A stretch of 64,000 bases of DNA from Platanthera guangdongensis. Its lineage: Eukaryota > Streptophyta > Magnoliopsida > Asparagales > Orchidaceae. The stretch's first letter is position 1, and each line of letters starts with the position of its first letter. The DNA lies in the NCBI GenBank assembly GCA_039583875.1, contig CM077151.1, positions 107,836,609-107,900,608 of the forward strand, given 5' to 3'. Below are positions 1 to 10,054 of the stretch, piece by piece. The notes beneath the pieces were generated by a model that was given only the letters and a program-made list of their open reading frames with translations, was not told the origin of the DNA and did not search any database. The translations under genes and the position numbers were made by a program.

Positions 1-864
1 GCTTAAGTGGTCTGCATATTGTAAAAATTGCAGAAATTATGTTGGATTATAATTTGATGCATGTCTTGGGATTAGTAGACTGCTGGTTTGGATAGATAAA
101 AATAGGTTCATTATTGGTAGTAGGATGAGTAGAGGTATGGATTGGCTAGAGTTAGGCGGTGCCCGGGATCGACGAAAGATCGTCTTTTCTATAGGGAGGA
201 AGTGTCAATTGCACTAGGGTTAGATCCAGCACAACATTTAAGGGTAGATAGTAAGTCTAGGGTTTCACTTTATCACACCTTGATGACTCGGGGAGATAGG
301 TTGGGTCACTCGGGCAGTAAGCCCAGTGGTTTGGTTAAGGGCAGGTTAGCCCGACAAGCTTTTACTCGGTTGATATTTTGTAAGGGGCAGGATAGCCCGG
401 CGAGCGTTGGCTCGGTTGATGTTTGTGACAGATGGGATGGTCCGGGGAGCTTTGGCTCGGTACTGATACATAAGGTTGCATGTGCATAAAAATAAAAGTG
501 GCGGGTCTTCGGTATTGGAGTGTCGATGCACCGACGCCAATATATTGACTGGGCAAGTGTGGCTAGCACTTCGCCAACAGAAGTCCGGTGCGCCAGCCGG
601 CAAGAGTATGCAGGAGTCCGCTTAGTGCACCAGCATTGAGGCATACGATAGGTCTGACCGGTAGTGCTTTACTGGTTTAGAGGTGGGCGAGGCCCAACCC
701 ACCGCTTTCGTCTGCCACTACGGAGGTATCCTGGGAGGTTTGGCTCCAGGAAGGGGGAACTAAAGGTCTGTGTGCACAGAGTCGGGTGGGTGAGTAGCAC
801 TTGCATGATAGCATCATAAACCACTCGCATGTCATGGCATAATCATAGCATAAAACCCCTGTCA

Positions 865-902
865 CCTATTGTATAAGTGGTATGGGATGCTTATACAATA
901 GG
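865..902 (+). other. Perfect 13-bp hairpin, loop TGGTATGGGATG
   Basis: CCTATTGTATAAG at 865-877 is the exact reverse complement of CTTATACAATAGG at 890-902, enclosing a 12-nt loop. The loop differs by one base from the loop of the hairpins in B's leader at 4787-4904. It lies in the right part of A's LTR, probably R/U5, so it would be transcribed. The other LTR copy is truncated before this point, so the two cannot be compared. Confidence 0.8.
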
Positions 903-1308
903 CCCTGCAAAATGACCCCTTGGTCTATAAGCTTGTGTGGGCAAGTTTATAAATTAAGGTTATTCTCTTTATATATTTATTGTTGTAATAACCGACACCC
1001 CGATGAATAAATTGGTATGAGACTTTTTATACGATGGGAGCCCTGTAGAAGATCCCTTGCTTATATGTTTTCCGTATAAGTTAAGGTTACTTTTCATACT
1101 TTACTTTACTGCCACATGTACTAGAAAATTACTAGTATAGTTCCGCTGCCATCTGTTTCTTGATTACTCTCCACCTTCAAGTACTCCCCTTTATTCCTCT
1201 CCGCTCAGTGCCTAGGGGCCATGGGGGAAGGGGTGGGGGATGATAGGACTTAGTTTTTTAGACTAACGGTTTTCGAACCACATCATTTAGGGGATCGTGG
1301 AGCCCATC

Positions 1309-1401
1309 ATGGAGGAGCAGCCCCGCAGGTCGGCACGCTTGGAGATGGGGCAGTCTAGCGCCGGAGTTCAGACGACAGGGACTGTGAGCCCTAGACCTTA
1401 G
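1309..1401 (+). other. 30-codon ORF inside LTR A, uncertain
   Basis: An ATG at 1309 opens a 30-codon frame ending TAG at 1399-1401. The product starts MEEQPRRSARLEMGQ, a basic RRSxRL stretch of the kind found at the tail of some gypsy polyproteins. It lies inside an LTR, not after an integrase, so it may be a fossil or chance. I do not assign a function. Confidence 0.15.
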
Positions 1402-1659
1402 TAGTGTTTTATTATTGCTTCCGCTTGAGTGACTTTGTAGTGAGGATTTGATATAGCGGGCTTAAGCCCTTATCTTCAGTACTTTTATATATTCTGTGGA
1501 CTCTCCCTTCGTGGAGATTATTTACATATATATGTGATTTTTGTGGACTTGCTTTACTATTTTGCTATAGTTGCGATCGATTAGGCCGGCAGGATCGGTG
1601 TTTTGTAGTGATGACCTTCCTGGGTGCGAAGGTGTCACCACAAAGCAGTGGTTCTGGGC

Positions 1660-1664
1660 CTAAG
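1660..1664. repeat. Target site duplication of element B, left copy (CTAAG)
   Basis: CTAAG directly precedes the TGTAACGCCC start of B's 5' LTR. The same 5 bases follow the TGTGACA end of B's 3' LTR at 12991-12995. A 5-bp duplication is typical of LTR-retrotransposon integrase. Confidence 0.95.
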
Positions 1665-2055
1665 TGTAACGCCCCCGGTTTTTCTGGGTTTGTTTGATCT
1701 TTGGTTGGCGTTACGATGGCGTATTTCCGACTTTTTATCATTGTAGAGCGTGGTCTTAGCTCTTAGGGTTCCCTGTGTAGCCTGTTTGTAGCCTGTTAGC
1801 AAGATTCCCCAGCTAGCCGGAGTCCGTTTGATGACTCGGCTTGGCCTCTTAGGGAATGCTTGTGTTTTGGCTTCGGGTGGTGTTATCCCGGGTTTTGTTC
1901 GTCGAATGCTAATTTCGACTTCGCAGTTGTGTTCGTAGCATGGGTTTTTAGCTGCGACGTGAATTTCGTCATTTTCCGAGATGTTTCGGGTCTCGTGTTG
2001 TTTTGATTTTGCGTGTAAGTAATTAATATGTTGATTGTTTATTATTAAACTGCTG

Positions 2056-2069
2056 TATATATATATATA
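2056..2069 (+). promoter_or_regulatory. TATA-type box of element B LTR
   Basis: A run of TA dinucleotides about 390 bp into the LTR is followed by a leader-like, pyrimidine-rich stretch; the 3' LTR has the same box at 10446-10457. If this is the start-setting TATA box, the palindrome array downstream is transcribed as part of the RNA leader. A second TA-rich stretch near 3614 is an alternative, which would put the array upstream of the start. The sequence alone does not settle this. Confidence 0.5.
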
Positions 2070-2623
2070 GCCTTAGGTTAGAAATAGGGCTCGGTTCTTT
2101 TGTTTCCTTTCTTTTCTCTGTTTAGAAGCCACCGCCTATGTGAGAGGAAGAGAACCGCCGGACTACCCTAGCCTTCGGACGCCGATTTCTGGAGATCTAG
2201 CGGTCAAAATTCGATTTCGAGAGTGGATCTAGACTGCCCTCGCCTGGATCTGTATTCTTTCTGCTCCTCAGCTGGTGCTCTGCGGCTAGATCCGAGAGTG
2301 GGGGATGCCGCCGACCAAGCTTTTCTGGTATTGAGGCAAGTGATGTTCCCTCATCCTTGCCATAGTTGATCTTTGTCTTCTTTTGATTAAATTTTATCTC
2401 TTTCCTGCTTAGATCTTAGGTGTACGCTATGGTTCGTTCCCGATCATGCCGTGGTTAGTGTAGAAAGTTCCAGTTAAATTCTCAGTTTTCTTGAGGGATT
2501 GTGTCTATTAGGGACAGATTTGGTTCGGTTCAGGTGAAGTAGTTGCTATTGTCGATGGATGTTGTACACTAGAAAGAGACCTCGTTCTCGTTTCTGGTTG
2601 TTTGCTGGATTTGGCGCCTGCAG

Positions 2624-3181
2624 CCAGTCGGGGTGTCGAAACCGTTGTGTCGACACCGGCCAGTCGGGGTGTCAACACCGGCCAGTCGGGGTGTTGACAC
2701 CATTGTGTCGACACCGGCCAGTCGGGGTGTCGACACTTGGTGTCGACACCGGCCAGTCGTGGTGTCGACACTTGGTGTCGACACCAGCAGCGGCAGTGTC
2801 GACACCTTGTGTCGACACCGACCGCAGTGGTGTCGACACCAGCAGCGGCAGTGTCGACACCTTGTGTCGACACCGGCCGCAGTGGTGTCGACACTTGGTG
2901 TCGACACCAGCAGCGGCACTGTCGACACCTTGTGTCGACACCGGCCGCAGTGGTGTCGACACTTGGTGTCGACACCAGCAGCGGCAGTGTCGACACCTTG
3001 TGTCGACACCGGCCGCAGTGTTGTCGACACTTGGTGTCGACACCAACAGCGGCAGTGTCGACACCTTGTGTCGACACCGGCCGCAGTGGTGTCGACACTT
3101 GGTGTCGACACCGGCAGTGGTTGTGTCGACACCTTGTGTCGACACCAGCTTGTCGTGGTGTCGACACATTGTGTAGACAGT
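2624..3181. repeat. GTGTCGACAC palindrome array in B 5' LTR (68-bp higher-order unit)
   Basis: A tandem array whose mature unit is 68 bp and holds four copies of the 10-bp palindrome GTGTCGACAC, alternately 13 and 21 bp apart (start to start). Spacers are TTG or CTT (3 bp) and a GC-rich 11-bp segment such as CAGCAGCGGCA or CGGCCGCAGTG. About five units are regular; the left edge uses a GGCCAGTCG spacer. The palindrome has no stop codon in any frame, so both strands show long open frames. Confidence 0.95.
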
Positions 3182-4566
3182 GGGTGCTGCGCTTGTTTTG
3201 GGGTCAGGAAGACTCGGGGTTGGTTCTTTTTAGGCGTGCAAGGCCGCGTCGGTTGGACCCGACGTTTTTGCCTTGGGTTCGTGTGTTTCTTAGGATTGTT
3301 AGTGTGACCTTTCCCTAGGGGGGGGGGCATTGGGTGTTTGGCTAATTTCTGCATGCCGACTCTTGGGTTGTGGCAGGTGGTGGAGTTTTGGTGACCTCTG
3401 GAGGGGTGGTTTTATGTGGAGAGTTGTGGCCAACGCCTTTTGCCCCGGTTTGGGTTGGTGTGTGTGGGACCCTAAAGCTGCCACTGTTTGACCCCTAGCC
3501 CTTTTTGGGTCTGATTTTGGTTATGTATTCAGATCCATGTTTTGACCACTGCCACTTACCCAGGTGTTAGGACTGTTAGTCACTTTCCTGTTTATGCTTT
3601 CCTTTCTTTTGGCATATATATATATGTCTTGTTGTTGTTGCAGACTCTTTTGGTAGGGCATAATGGTTTTATTGCTCGCACTTGGTGTGCTATGCTGTGC
3701 TTTAGATAGTACTCTCCTCTTACTGTCACCCCTTTTCTTTTGCTTATAGCAGTTTGTTGCCGGGTTGGTAAACCCTTCTCCTTATTTGCTCATTAATTTA
3801 TTGCTCTATTTACCTTTTGATTGTTTCCTTGCTGAGGTGTTCTTTTCTTGGATGCCTCAGGTCCAGGTTGTAGCCAGTTCAGCGGCTAGTTCTTTTGGAG
3901 GGGCTTGTTGGTGGCCTCTTGGGTAGCTGAGATAGCTGATCCCCGTTTTGTTGCGAGGTAGTTCTTTACTTTTCTGTATAGACATACATACTCGACAGTG
4001 GGTTCGTGTCTGGTTGTTGATGCCCACTGGTGGCTTCTTGTGATGCTGGGTATGAATTTAAACTGTTGATTTTGCCTACTTGTGGTTGGTTACTTGCTCC
4101 TGGGAAGGATTTATGCTAGGTTGCATGTTAGGTATTTTAAAACCTAAAAGTATTATTATATGTACCTCATGCATAACATGTTTCTAAAACAAAGACACTA
4201 TTTTTCCTCAACGTAAAACACTATTTTTCATACATACTATATTCATCTTAGAGTCGTGCATACCATGAATCGTCCCCCGGGGACTCTTATGCTCATTTAG
4301 GGTGTCAACTTAATTGATCCAAAGTATTTTCTGCTGCGTATAAATATAATGTTAACTGTGGACTAGCTGATCCACCGTGCCGAGGGATACGGCCATTCAA
4401 CTTAACTGATTTCTTTCACATTTAATCAACGATTTTCCTTAAAATCTAAGGTCTGGAGTTTTGCCTGAGCGTGTGCAGTTATCCCCTGCACGACGTGGCA
4501 TCACAGCACGTGTTTTCTCCTACTCTGATACGATTTCTTCGTCGCGAAAATGCGGGTTGTGACAGT

Positions 4567-4577
4567 TGGTATCAGAG
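4567..4577 (+). other. Primer binding site of element B (initiator-Met tRNA type)
   Basis: TGGTATCAGAG lies two bases after the end of the 5' LTR. It matches the complement of the 3' end of plant initiator-Met tRNA, the usual minus-strand primer for chromoviruses and copia elements. Confidence 0.9.
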
Positions 4578-4722
4578 GGAGGTTGCTTGACAAAAGGTCG
4601 GGCAACCTTTCCCATGTCTGCATTAGTGGTTAGCATCATACCATTCACAAACCGATATGTCATCAGCATGTCTTGGCCGAAGCACGAACACTACACTCAT
4701 GAGCATAAAGATGTATACAGGG

Positions 4723-4904
4723 CATATTATGTAGTATGAGATGCATAATATGTGTTTGTATATGGATCCACCATATGAGGCAACATGTGAGGGTTATGTA
4801 GTATGGGATGCATAACCTCACCACATGAATGCGACTAGCACGTTTTCTTTTTTTTTCGTTATATGGGAATGTTATGTAGTATGGGATGCATAACATTTTC
4901 ATGT
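4723..4904 (+). other. Three leader hairpins with a shared 12-nt loop
   Basis: Hairpin 1 (4723-4752): CATATTATG / CATAATATG around TAGTATGAGATG. Hairpin 2 (4787-4821): GTGAGGGTTATG / CATAACCTCAC with one bulged G around TAGTATGGGATG. Hairpin 3 (core 4868-4897): AATGTTATG / CATAACATT around TAGTATGGGATG; wobble pairs extend it to 4861-4904. The loops are nearly constant while the stems differ in sequence yet stay paired. They lie 160-340 nt after the 5' LTR, between primer site and gag, where retroelements keep packaging and dimerization signals. Role inferred. Confidence 0.8.
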
Positions 4905-5256
4905 GTACGCCGCCCATGGCATGCACTAAGGCCTTTTTAGAATGCATAGCACATCATGCATAGCATAACATTTCATAAGCACAACGTGTCAAGCTAAAGA
5001 TTTGCAAGATGACATATGTACACACATGGCTTTGAGTCAAAAAGAATACAAATACATGCATTCATGGTTTAGGCACCTGAGTTAGTATGATGGTGGTGAA
5101 CTATCTTAGGTTAAGCATAACATCATCATGGTAAAAACAACTCCCAGAGCAAGTTTTTTTGTAGTTGAAGTTCATATTTATGTGTGTTTGTCTGTACCGG
5201 GTAGTTTTGCTCTAGCTGATGGGCTAGGTTTTGTCTAAAGCTTGTGCGATTTTAGG

Positions 5257-6585
5257 ATGGCGAGACGTCCTGCGACGAGATCTACCCCCCAATCCGAGGG
5301 TGAGATGTCAGGAGCGCAGAGCGATGCGTTGGTAGAAAGCCTGCGATAGAGCAATGAGGAGTTATCGAGGCAGGTAGTTGCTATGCAGGCTCAGATTCAG
5401 TCCCTTGTAGCAGTGGTGGCGGGACAGACCCCGAGAGCTCAGGACCCCGCTGAGGGGGTAGCTGTTCCTGCCCCTCCTGCTCCTCCCGTGCTTTCGGTTG
5501 TGGTGCCCCCGAAGATGACGTTCATATCCCATTTTCAGCGGCTGAGACCCCCTACCTATGATGTGCAGGCAGATTTCATGATTTTGGATGACTGGCTGAT
5601 TACAATTGAGGAGATGTTCTCTTACTCAGGGATTACGGACGATCAGAGAGTGATGCTCGCTACCTACCAGCTCAAGAGCTTAGCAAAGAATTGGTGGCTG
5701 AGGGAGAAAGAGAGATTAGTGGCAGGTTGCACTTGGGAGTCATTTAAGGTGATGTTGTTAAGTAAGTTTCTGCCTTCAGTCGAACGGGACCGGCTAATGA
5801 ATGACTTTATTCATTTAAAGCAGAGGAAACTCACGGTTAGTGAGTATGAGATTGAGTTTTGTAAGTTGAGTCGGTTTGCTCCGGGTCTGGTGAGTGTTGA
5901 GGCAGACCGAGTTAAGCGATTTCTGGGTGGACTAAGAAGCGACATTCAGCAGTTAGCGAATGCCTATGGAGCAGTCAGTTATGCCAGCTTGGTTGAAGCT
6001 GCCTTGAGAGTTGAGGCCATTGAGAATGCCAAGAATAGAGGCCAGCAGTTAAGGAAGGATAAGCGGAAGTCCGGTGGAGGGAAGAGCCCTCAGGAACCTG
6101 ATGCTGTCTCAAGAAAGAAGGTCAAAGAGATTTGTAGCTTTTGTGGCCGGCCAGGCCACCCATTTGAGAAGTGTTTCAAAAGGTTGGGAGCATAGAAGAA
6201 GGAATAGGTGCACGCGATTCAGGGTGTTTCCAGGGGAGACTTGGTGAGTGCCTTGTGTGGAAGGAAGGGGCATGAGGCTGCCCGTTGTTGGTTAAAAGAT
6301 AAGGTCTGTTTTCAGTGCGGCCAGAAGGGTCATCTCAAGACAAGGTGCCCTCAGACCCAGTCTATTCTGCAGCCAGTTCCCCTCCAGGCTTTGCCACCGC
6401 CTCAGCAAATGGATAAAGGAAAGGGGAAGCTGAATGTGCTTTCGGCAGATGAAGCGCAGACCTCGACCCAGGTTATCTCAGGTTCGACTCCTCCCCAGTC
6501 ATTTCGTTACGTTACCTTTTTGGTTGTAGTTTTCGTTTTAGCGCTCGTTGCATTAGACGCGTGTGCAATTCGTAGGACGATTTAA
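5257..6585 (+). pseudogene. gag: Element B gag (nucleocapsid region with CCHC knuckles), broken
   Basis: Gag packages element RNA into virus-like particles in the cytoplasm. The frame opens with ATG at 5257 and reads through to 6585 except for in-frame stops at 5347, 6193 and 6205. The retrotransposon-gag core is at 5520-6000 (WW and YLGG-like spacing around NWWLREKERL and VKRFLGGLRSD). CCHC zinc knuckles follow: CSFCGRPGHPFEKC near 6150 and CFQCGQKGHLKTRC near 6310; a middle one, near 6255, has lost its first Cys. At least two of the stops fit C-to-T change in CAG codons. The region after the last knuckle is a proline/glutamine-rich linker to protease, which lies in another frame. Confidence 0.9.
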
Positions 6586-7054
6586 GGTAAAGAACCGCTG
6601 GGCGCGCGTTCTCTTCGATTCCGGCGCTACCCACTCGTTTGTGGCTAGAGCCTTTGTGGAGCGGTTCAGTTTGGGCCTAGATCGTGTTGGTGGTGCCTTC
6701 TGCGTTAAGTTCCCCTCCGGTGACTCTGTGGTTACAGACCTGGGTGTCCTAGATTGTTCGATTTTGTTGGGAGATTTTCTAGCCAAGGCAGATTTGAAGG
6801 TGATTGACCTGGAGGACTTCGATGTTATTTTGGGCATGGACTGGTTGTCAAGGTACGATGCTGTGATCCAGTGCAAGGGTAAGCGCTTGGACTTCGTCAA
6901 AGACAACGATCAGCCAGGGAGCGTTTATGGATATTCTCTCCAGGAGTCTCCAATCATTTCTGCGGTGCGTGCTCGGAAGTTGCTTGTTTCTGGCTGTTTT
7001 GCCTGTGTGGTTTCTCTGGTAGGGACGATTGTTAGTGTGCCCCGTTTGGAATAG
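6563..7054 (+). pseudogene. pro: Element B aspartic protease
   Basis: A retropepsin-like domain that would cut the Gag-Pol polyprotein. The catalytic DSGATHSF motif has its Asp codon at 6617-6619. The ILGMDWL motif near 6835 is the second hallmark of gypsy proteases. The domain is in a different frame from gag, with the break at about 6540-6563, and shares its frame with RT downstream. It is separated from RT by a TAG at 7052-7054, consistent with a former CAG. No ATG is needed because it is part of a polyprotein. Confidence 0.9.
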
Positions 7055-8500
7055 ATTCCTGTGGTGTGTGACTTCTCTGATGTGTTTCCTAACGATCTTC
7101 CCGGTCTTCCACCCGATCGAGATGTCGAGTTTGTGATATATTTGGAGCCAGGCACGCGTCCTATCGTAAAGGCGCCATACCGGATGGCCCCGCGAGAGCT
7201 AGAAGAGTTGCGAATTCAGCTGGATGAGTTGTTGGCAAAAGGCTTTATAAGGCCGAGTTCTTCACCTTGGGGTGCGCCAGTGCTGTTCGTTAAAAATAAG
7301 GATGGGTCGATAAGGTTATGCATTGACTATAGAGAGCTGAACAAGGTTACTATTAAGAACAGGTACCCTTTGCCGCGAATCGACGATTTGTTCGACCAAT
7401 TGCGTGGTAGTGCCGTGTTTTCCAAGATAGATCTTCGTTCGGGCTATCACCAGTTGAGGATTCGGGGGTCAGATGTTCCGCGGACGGCGTTCCGCTCTCG
7501 TCATGGGCATTTTGAGTTTTTGGTTATGTCATTTGGTTTGACTAATGCGCCCTCAGCTTTTATGGATTTGATGAACAGAGTTTTCAAGGATTTTCTAGAT
7601 ACGTTCGTGATTGTCTTTATAGACGATGTTTTGGTGTATTCTAAGGATGCAGAGGAGCATGATCGACATTTGCGGCTGGTCTTGGCGACTCTGAGAGACC
7701 ATAAGCTATACGCCAAGCAGAGCAAATGTGAATTTTGGTTGCCCCAAGTTTCTTTTCTAGGCCACATGATTAATAAGGAGGGAATATCGGTGGACCCAGA
7801 AAAGATCGCTGCTATTATGGAATGGGCGAGACCTGTTACCCCCAAAGAGATCAGAAGCTTCTTGGGTTTGGCTGGTTATTATAGAAGATTTGTAGAAGGT
7901 TTCTCTACCTTGTCCGCTCCGTTGACCAAATTGACGCAGAAGAATGTAGCCTTTATATGGGATGGCAAGTGTGAGAAGGCTTTTGAGGAACTAAAAAGAA
8001 GGCTAAGTTCGGCTCCAATTTTGTCTTTGCCTACGGAGGGTAGTGAGTATGATATATATGTGGATGCGTCGCATGTCGGTCTGGGCTGCGTTTTGATGCA
8101 GGGCGGGAAGGTGATTGCGTACGGGTCAAGACAGCTAAAGACTCACAAGAGGAATTACCCTACGCATGACCTGGAGTTTGCAGCTGTGATCTATGCGCTG
8201 AAATTGTGGAGGCATTTGCTATATGACGCGCAGTGCAAGATTTTCACGGATCATAAGAGTTTGAAGTATGTCTTCACTCAGAAAGAATTGAATCTGCGCC
8301 AGCGGCGGTGGTTGGAGTACGTGGCCGACTATGATGTTGAAATCCAGTATCATCCGGTCAAGGCAAATGTGGTGGCTGATGCCCTGAATCGGAAGTCAGG
8401 TAAGATTTTTAATCTTTCCGTCGAGCGTCTAGTGGAAGAGTTTCTTTTGATGGACATTTTTGTGGGAAGCTGTGATTCGCAGAGTAGCTTGGCAGTAGCA
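7055..8500 (+). pseudogene. pol: Element B reverse transcriptase and RNase H
   Basis: RT copies element RNA into DNA and RNase H removes the RNA strand. The frame runs without a stop from 7055 to 8758. RT N-terminal hallmarks PYRMAPREL and [10 protein letters not shown] are followed by the catalytic FIDD (7616-7627), so both Asp residues of the YxDD box are present. The thumb motif [12 protein letters not shown] is near 7860. RNase H starts at about 8055 with [13 protein letters not shown], then the DHKSLKY and VADALNRK hallmarks. This is the best preserved domain pair in the window; activity still depends on the broken frames on either side. Confidence 0.93.
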
Positions 8501-9934
8501 GAACCTTCGTGGATTGTGCTTACGAGACTGCATCAGAAGGACGATCCTGATCTCCTACATTTGTATCTTCGAGCTGAAAAAGGTGAATTACCAAACTTCT
8601 CTATAGATGATGCCGGTACCTTGAAGTATCGTGGCAGGTTTTGCATCCCCGCAGTTGGAGATATCCGGGATATGGTATGCAGAGGCGCCCACGGATCTAG
8701 TGTTGCCTACCATCCAGGGTCTACCAAGACGTATCATGATTTAAAACAGATTGCCTTGTAGTACGGGATGAAGACGGACATAGCCAGATTTGTTTCAGAG
8801 TGTTTCACTTGCAGGCGTGTGAAAGCCAACCATGGGAGGCCTAGTGGCAAGCTGACTCCCTTGGGGATTCCGATGTGGAAGTGGGAGAGTATCTCGATGG
8901 ATTTCATTACCGGCTTACCGAGATCTCCTAAGGGGCATGATTCAGTCTGGGTAATCGTAGACAGATTGATGAAGAGCGCTCATTTCGTACCATTTAAGAT
9001 CGATTATCCGATGAGGAAGATAGCCGAGCTGTATCTGGAAGATGTTGTCGGATTGCATGGTGTACCCGTAAGTATCATATCAGATCGAGACTCCAGGTTC
9101 ACGTCTCGTTTTTGGAAAAGCCTTCAAGAAGGGTTGGGTACAGATTTGAGATATTCCACGGCTTATCATCCGCAGACCAATTGTCAGACGGAGCGAGTAA
9201 ATCAGATTGTGGAAGATATGATCTGATGCTATATTCTGGACCACGGAGGAGCGTGGGACGAGCGCTTGCGGCTTATGGAATTCGCATATAACAACAGTTA
9301 TCAAGAAAGCTTGCAAATGGATCCTTTTGAAGCTTTGTATGGGAGGCGCTGCAGGACTCCCTTGTTTTGGGCTGAGCTTGGCGAGGGACCTTTGTTGGGT
9401 CCAGAAGCGCTTGAGGAGATGGAAACTGCTGTGAAGCTTATTCGGGAAAAGCTTCGGATAGCCCAGGAGAGATATGAGAAGAACGCCAATCGGCGTAGAT
9501 CGGACTTGGAATTTGCCGTGGGGGACTCGGTGTTCTTAAAGGTCTCCCCTTTGACTGGAGTCAAGTGGTTTGGCAAGAATAGGAAGTTGGACCCGAGGTA
9601 CGTGGGGCCGTTTACGATTGTTGAGCGGATTGGGGTATCAGCCTACAGGCTGGCTTTGCCCGCAAATTTCCTTGTAGTGCATGATGTCTTTCACGTCAGT
9701 CAGCTGCGAAAATGTGTGATAAATGGCAGGCAGGTTTTGGATTCTGTGCCTCAGTTGGAGCCAAATCTTTCTTATGTGGAGGTGCCTGTTCGCATTTTGG
9801 ATTCTCAAGTTCGGGCGTTGCGGAAGAAGACTATTCCTATGGTTAACGTTTTATGGAGGAATCAGGATGTGGAAAGCGCGACTTGGGAGTTGGAGTCGGC
9901 TATGAGGGAGGCTCACCCTCATCTGTTTCCCTGA
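8501..9934 (+). pseudogene. int: Element B integrase with GPF/Y and chromodomain-like tail
   Basis: Integrase inserts the cDNA. The HHCC zinc region spans about 8680-8815 (HxxS..YHPG then CFTCRRVKANH). The catalytic triad follows: Asp in SMDFITGLPRS (near 8900), Asp in SDRDSRF (near 9085), Glu in QTERVNQ (near 9190). GPFTIVERIG near 9610 is the GPF/Y module. The C-terminal stretch TIPMVNVLWRNQDVESATWE resembles a chromodomain, which in chromoviruses targets heterochromatin. Stops at 8759-8761 (TAG) and 9224-9226 (TGA) fit single transitions in an otherwise continuous frame. The final codon is at 9932-9934. Confidence 0.92.
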
Positions 9935-10050
9935 TCTTGTGTCTGGTATGCTCTGTTTTATTATATAGCTCTTTCCTAGCTCTTTCTCTCTCCTTCTATA
10001 TAGGAGTGTTGTGAGTAAAGTTTCGAGGCGAAACTTTCTTTTAGGGGGAG
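9935..10050 (+). other. B 3' untranslated stretch: hairpin 10017-10037 and polypurine tract 10039-10050
   Basis: AAAGTTTCG (10017-10025) pairs perfectly with CGAAACTTT (10029-10037) around AGG. TTTTAGGGGGAG follows at 10039-10050, the polypurine tract that primes plus-strand DNA, four bases before the 3' LTR. Element A has the same arrangement at 14999-15016 with a different paired stem. Confidence 0.85.
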
Positions 10051-10054
10051 TGGC

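Larger units (their letters stand above)
1..1664 (+). repeat. Element A, 5' LTR (left part, cut by window start)
   Basis: Positions 1-694 match 18318-19008 almost base for base, so this is one LTR copy of element A. The rest of the LTR was displaced by insertion of element B at 1665 and resumes at 12991-13035, where it ends in CA and is followed by a primer binding site. Adding the 3' copy (15038-19008) to the segments present only here gives an LTR of about 5 kb, long even for gypsy elements. It holds a strong hairpin at 865-902 and weaker ones to about 1080. There is no convincing gene; reading frames in 142-865 look like chance frames. Confidence 0.85.
1665..4564 (+). repeat. Element B 5' LTR (2900 bp, TGTAAC...GTGACA)
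   Basis: It begins TGTAACGCCC and ends GTTGTGACA; the copy at 10055-12990 aligns throughout. Contents in order: U3-like sequence, an AT box at 2056-2069, a pyrimidine-rich stretch, the GTGTCGACAC palindrome array at 2624-3181, then about 1.4 kb without recognised features. The length difference from the 3' LTR (2900 against 2936) lies mainly in array copy number. Long apparent ORFs on both strands over the array are artefacts of the repeat. Confidence 0.95.

Noticed and set aside
2624..3181. CRISPR-like regular repeats
   Set aside because: Palindromes are spaced by 3 or 11 bp of repeated, not unique, sequence, and the array is in two LTR copies of a plant element.
2508..3354. Long open frames on both strands (up to 261 codons, VSTP/VDT repeats)
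   Set aside because: They are the GTGTCGACAC array of LTR B translated; the palindrome has no stop in any frame, and 68 bp is not a multiple of three, so all frames stay open. The same holds for 10887-11780.
4567..4577. tRNA gene fragments
   Set aside because: TGGTATCAGAG and TGGCGCCGTTGCCGGGGA sites are primer binding sites next to LTRs; no cloverleaf, A box or B box accompanies them.
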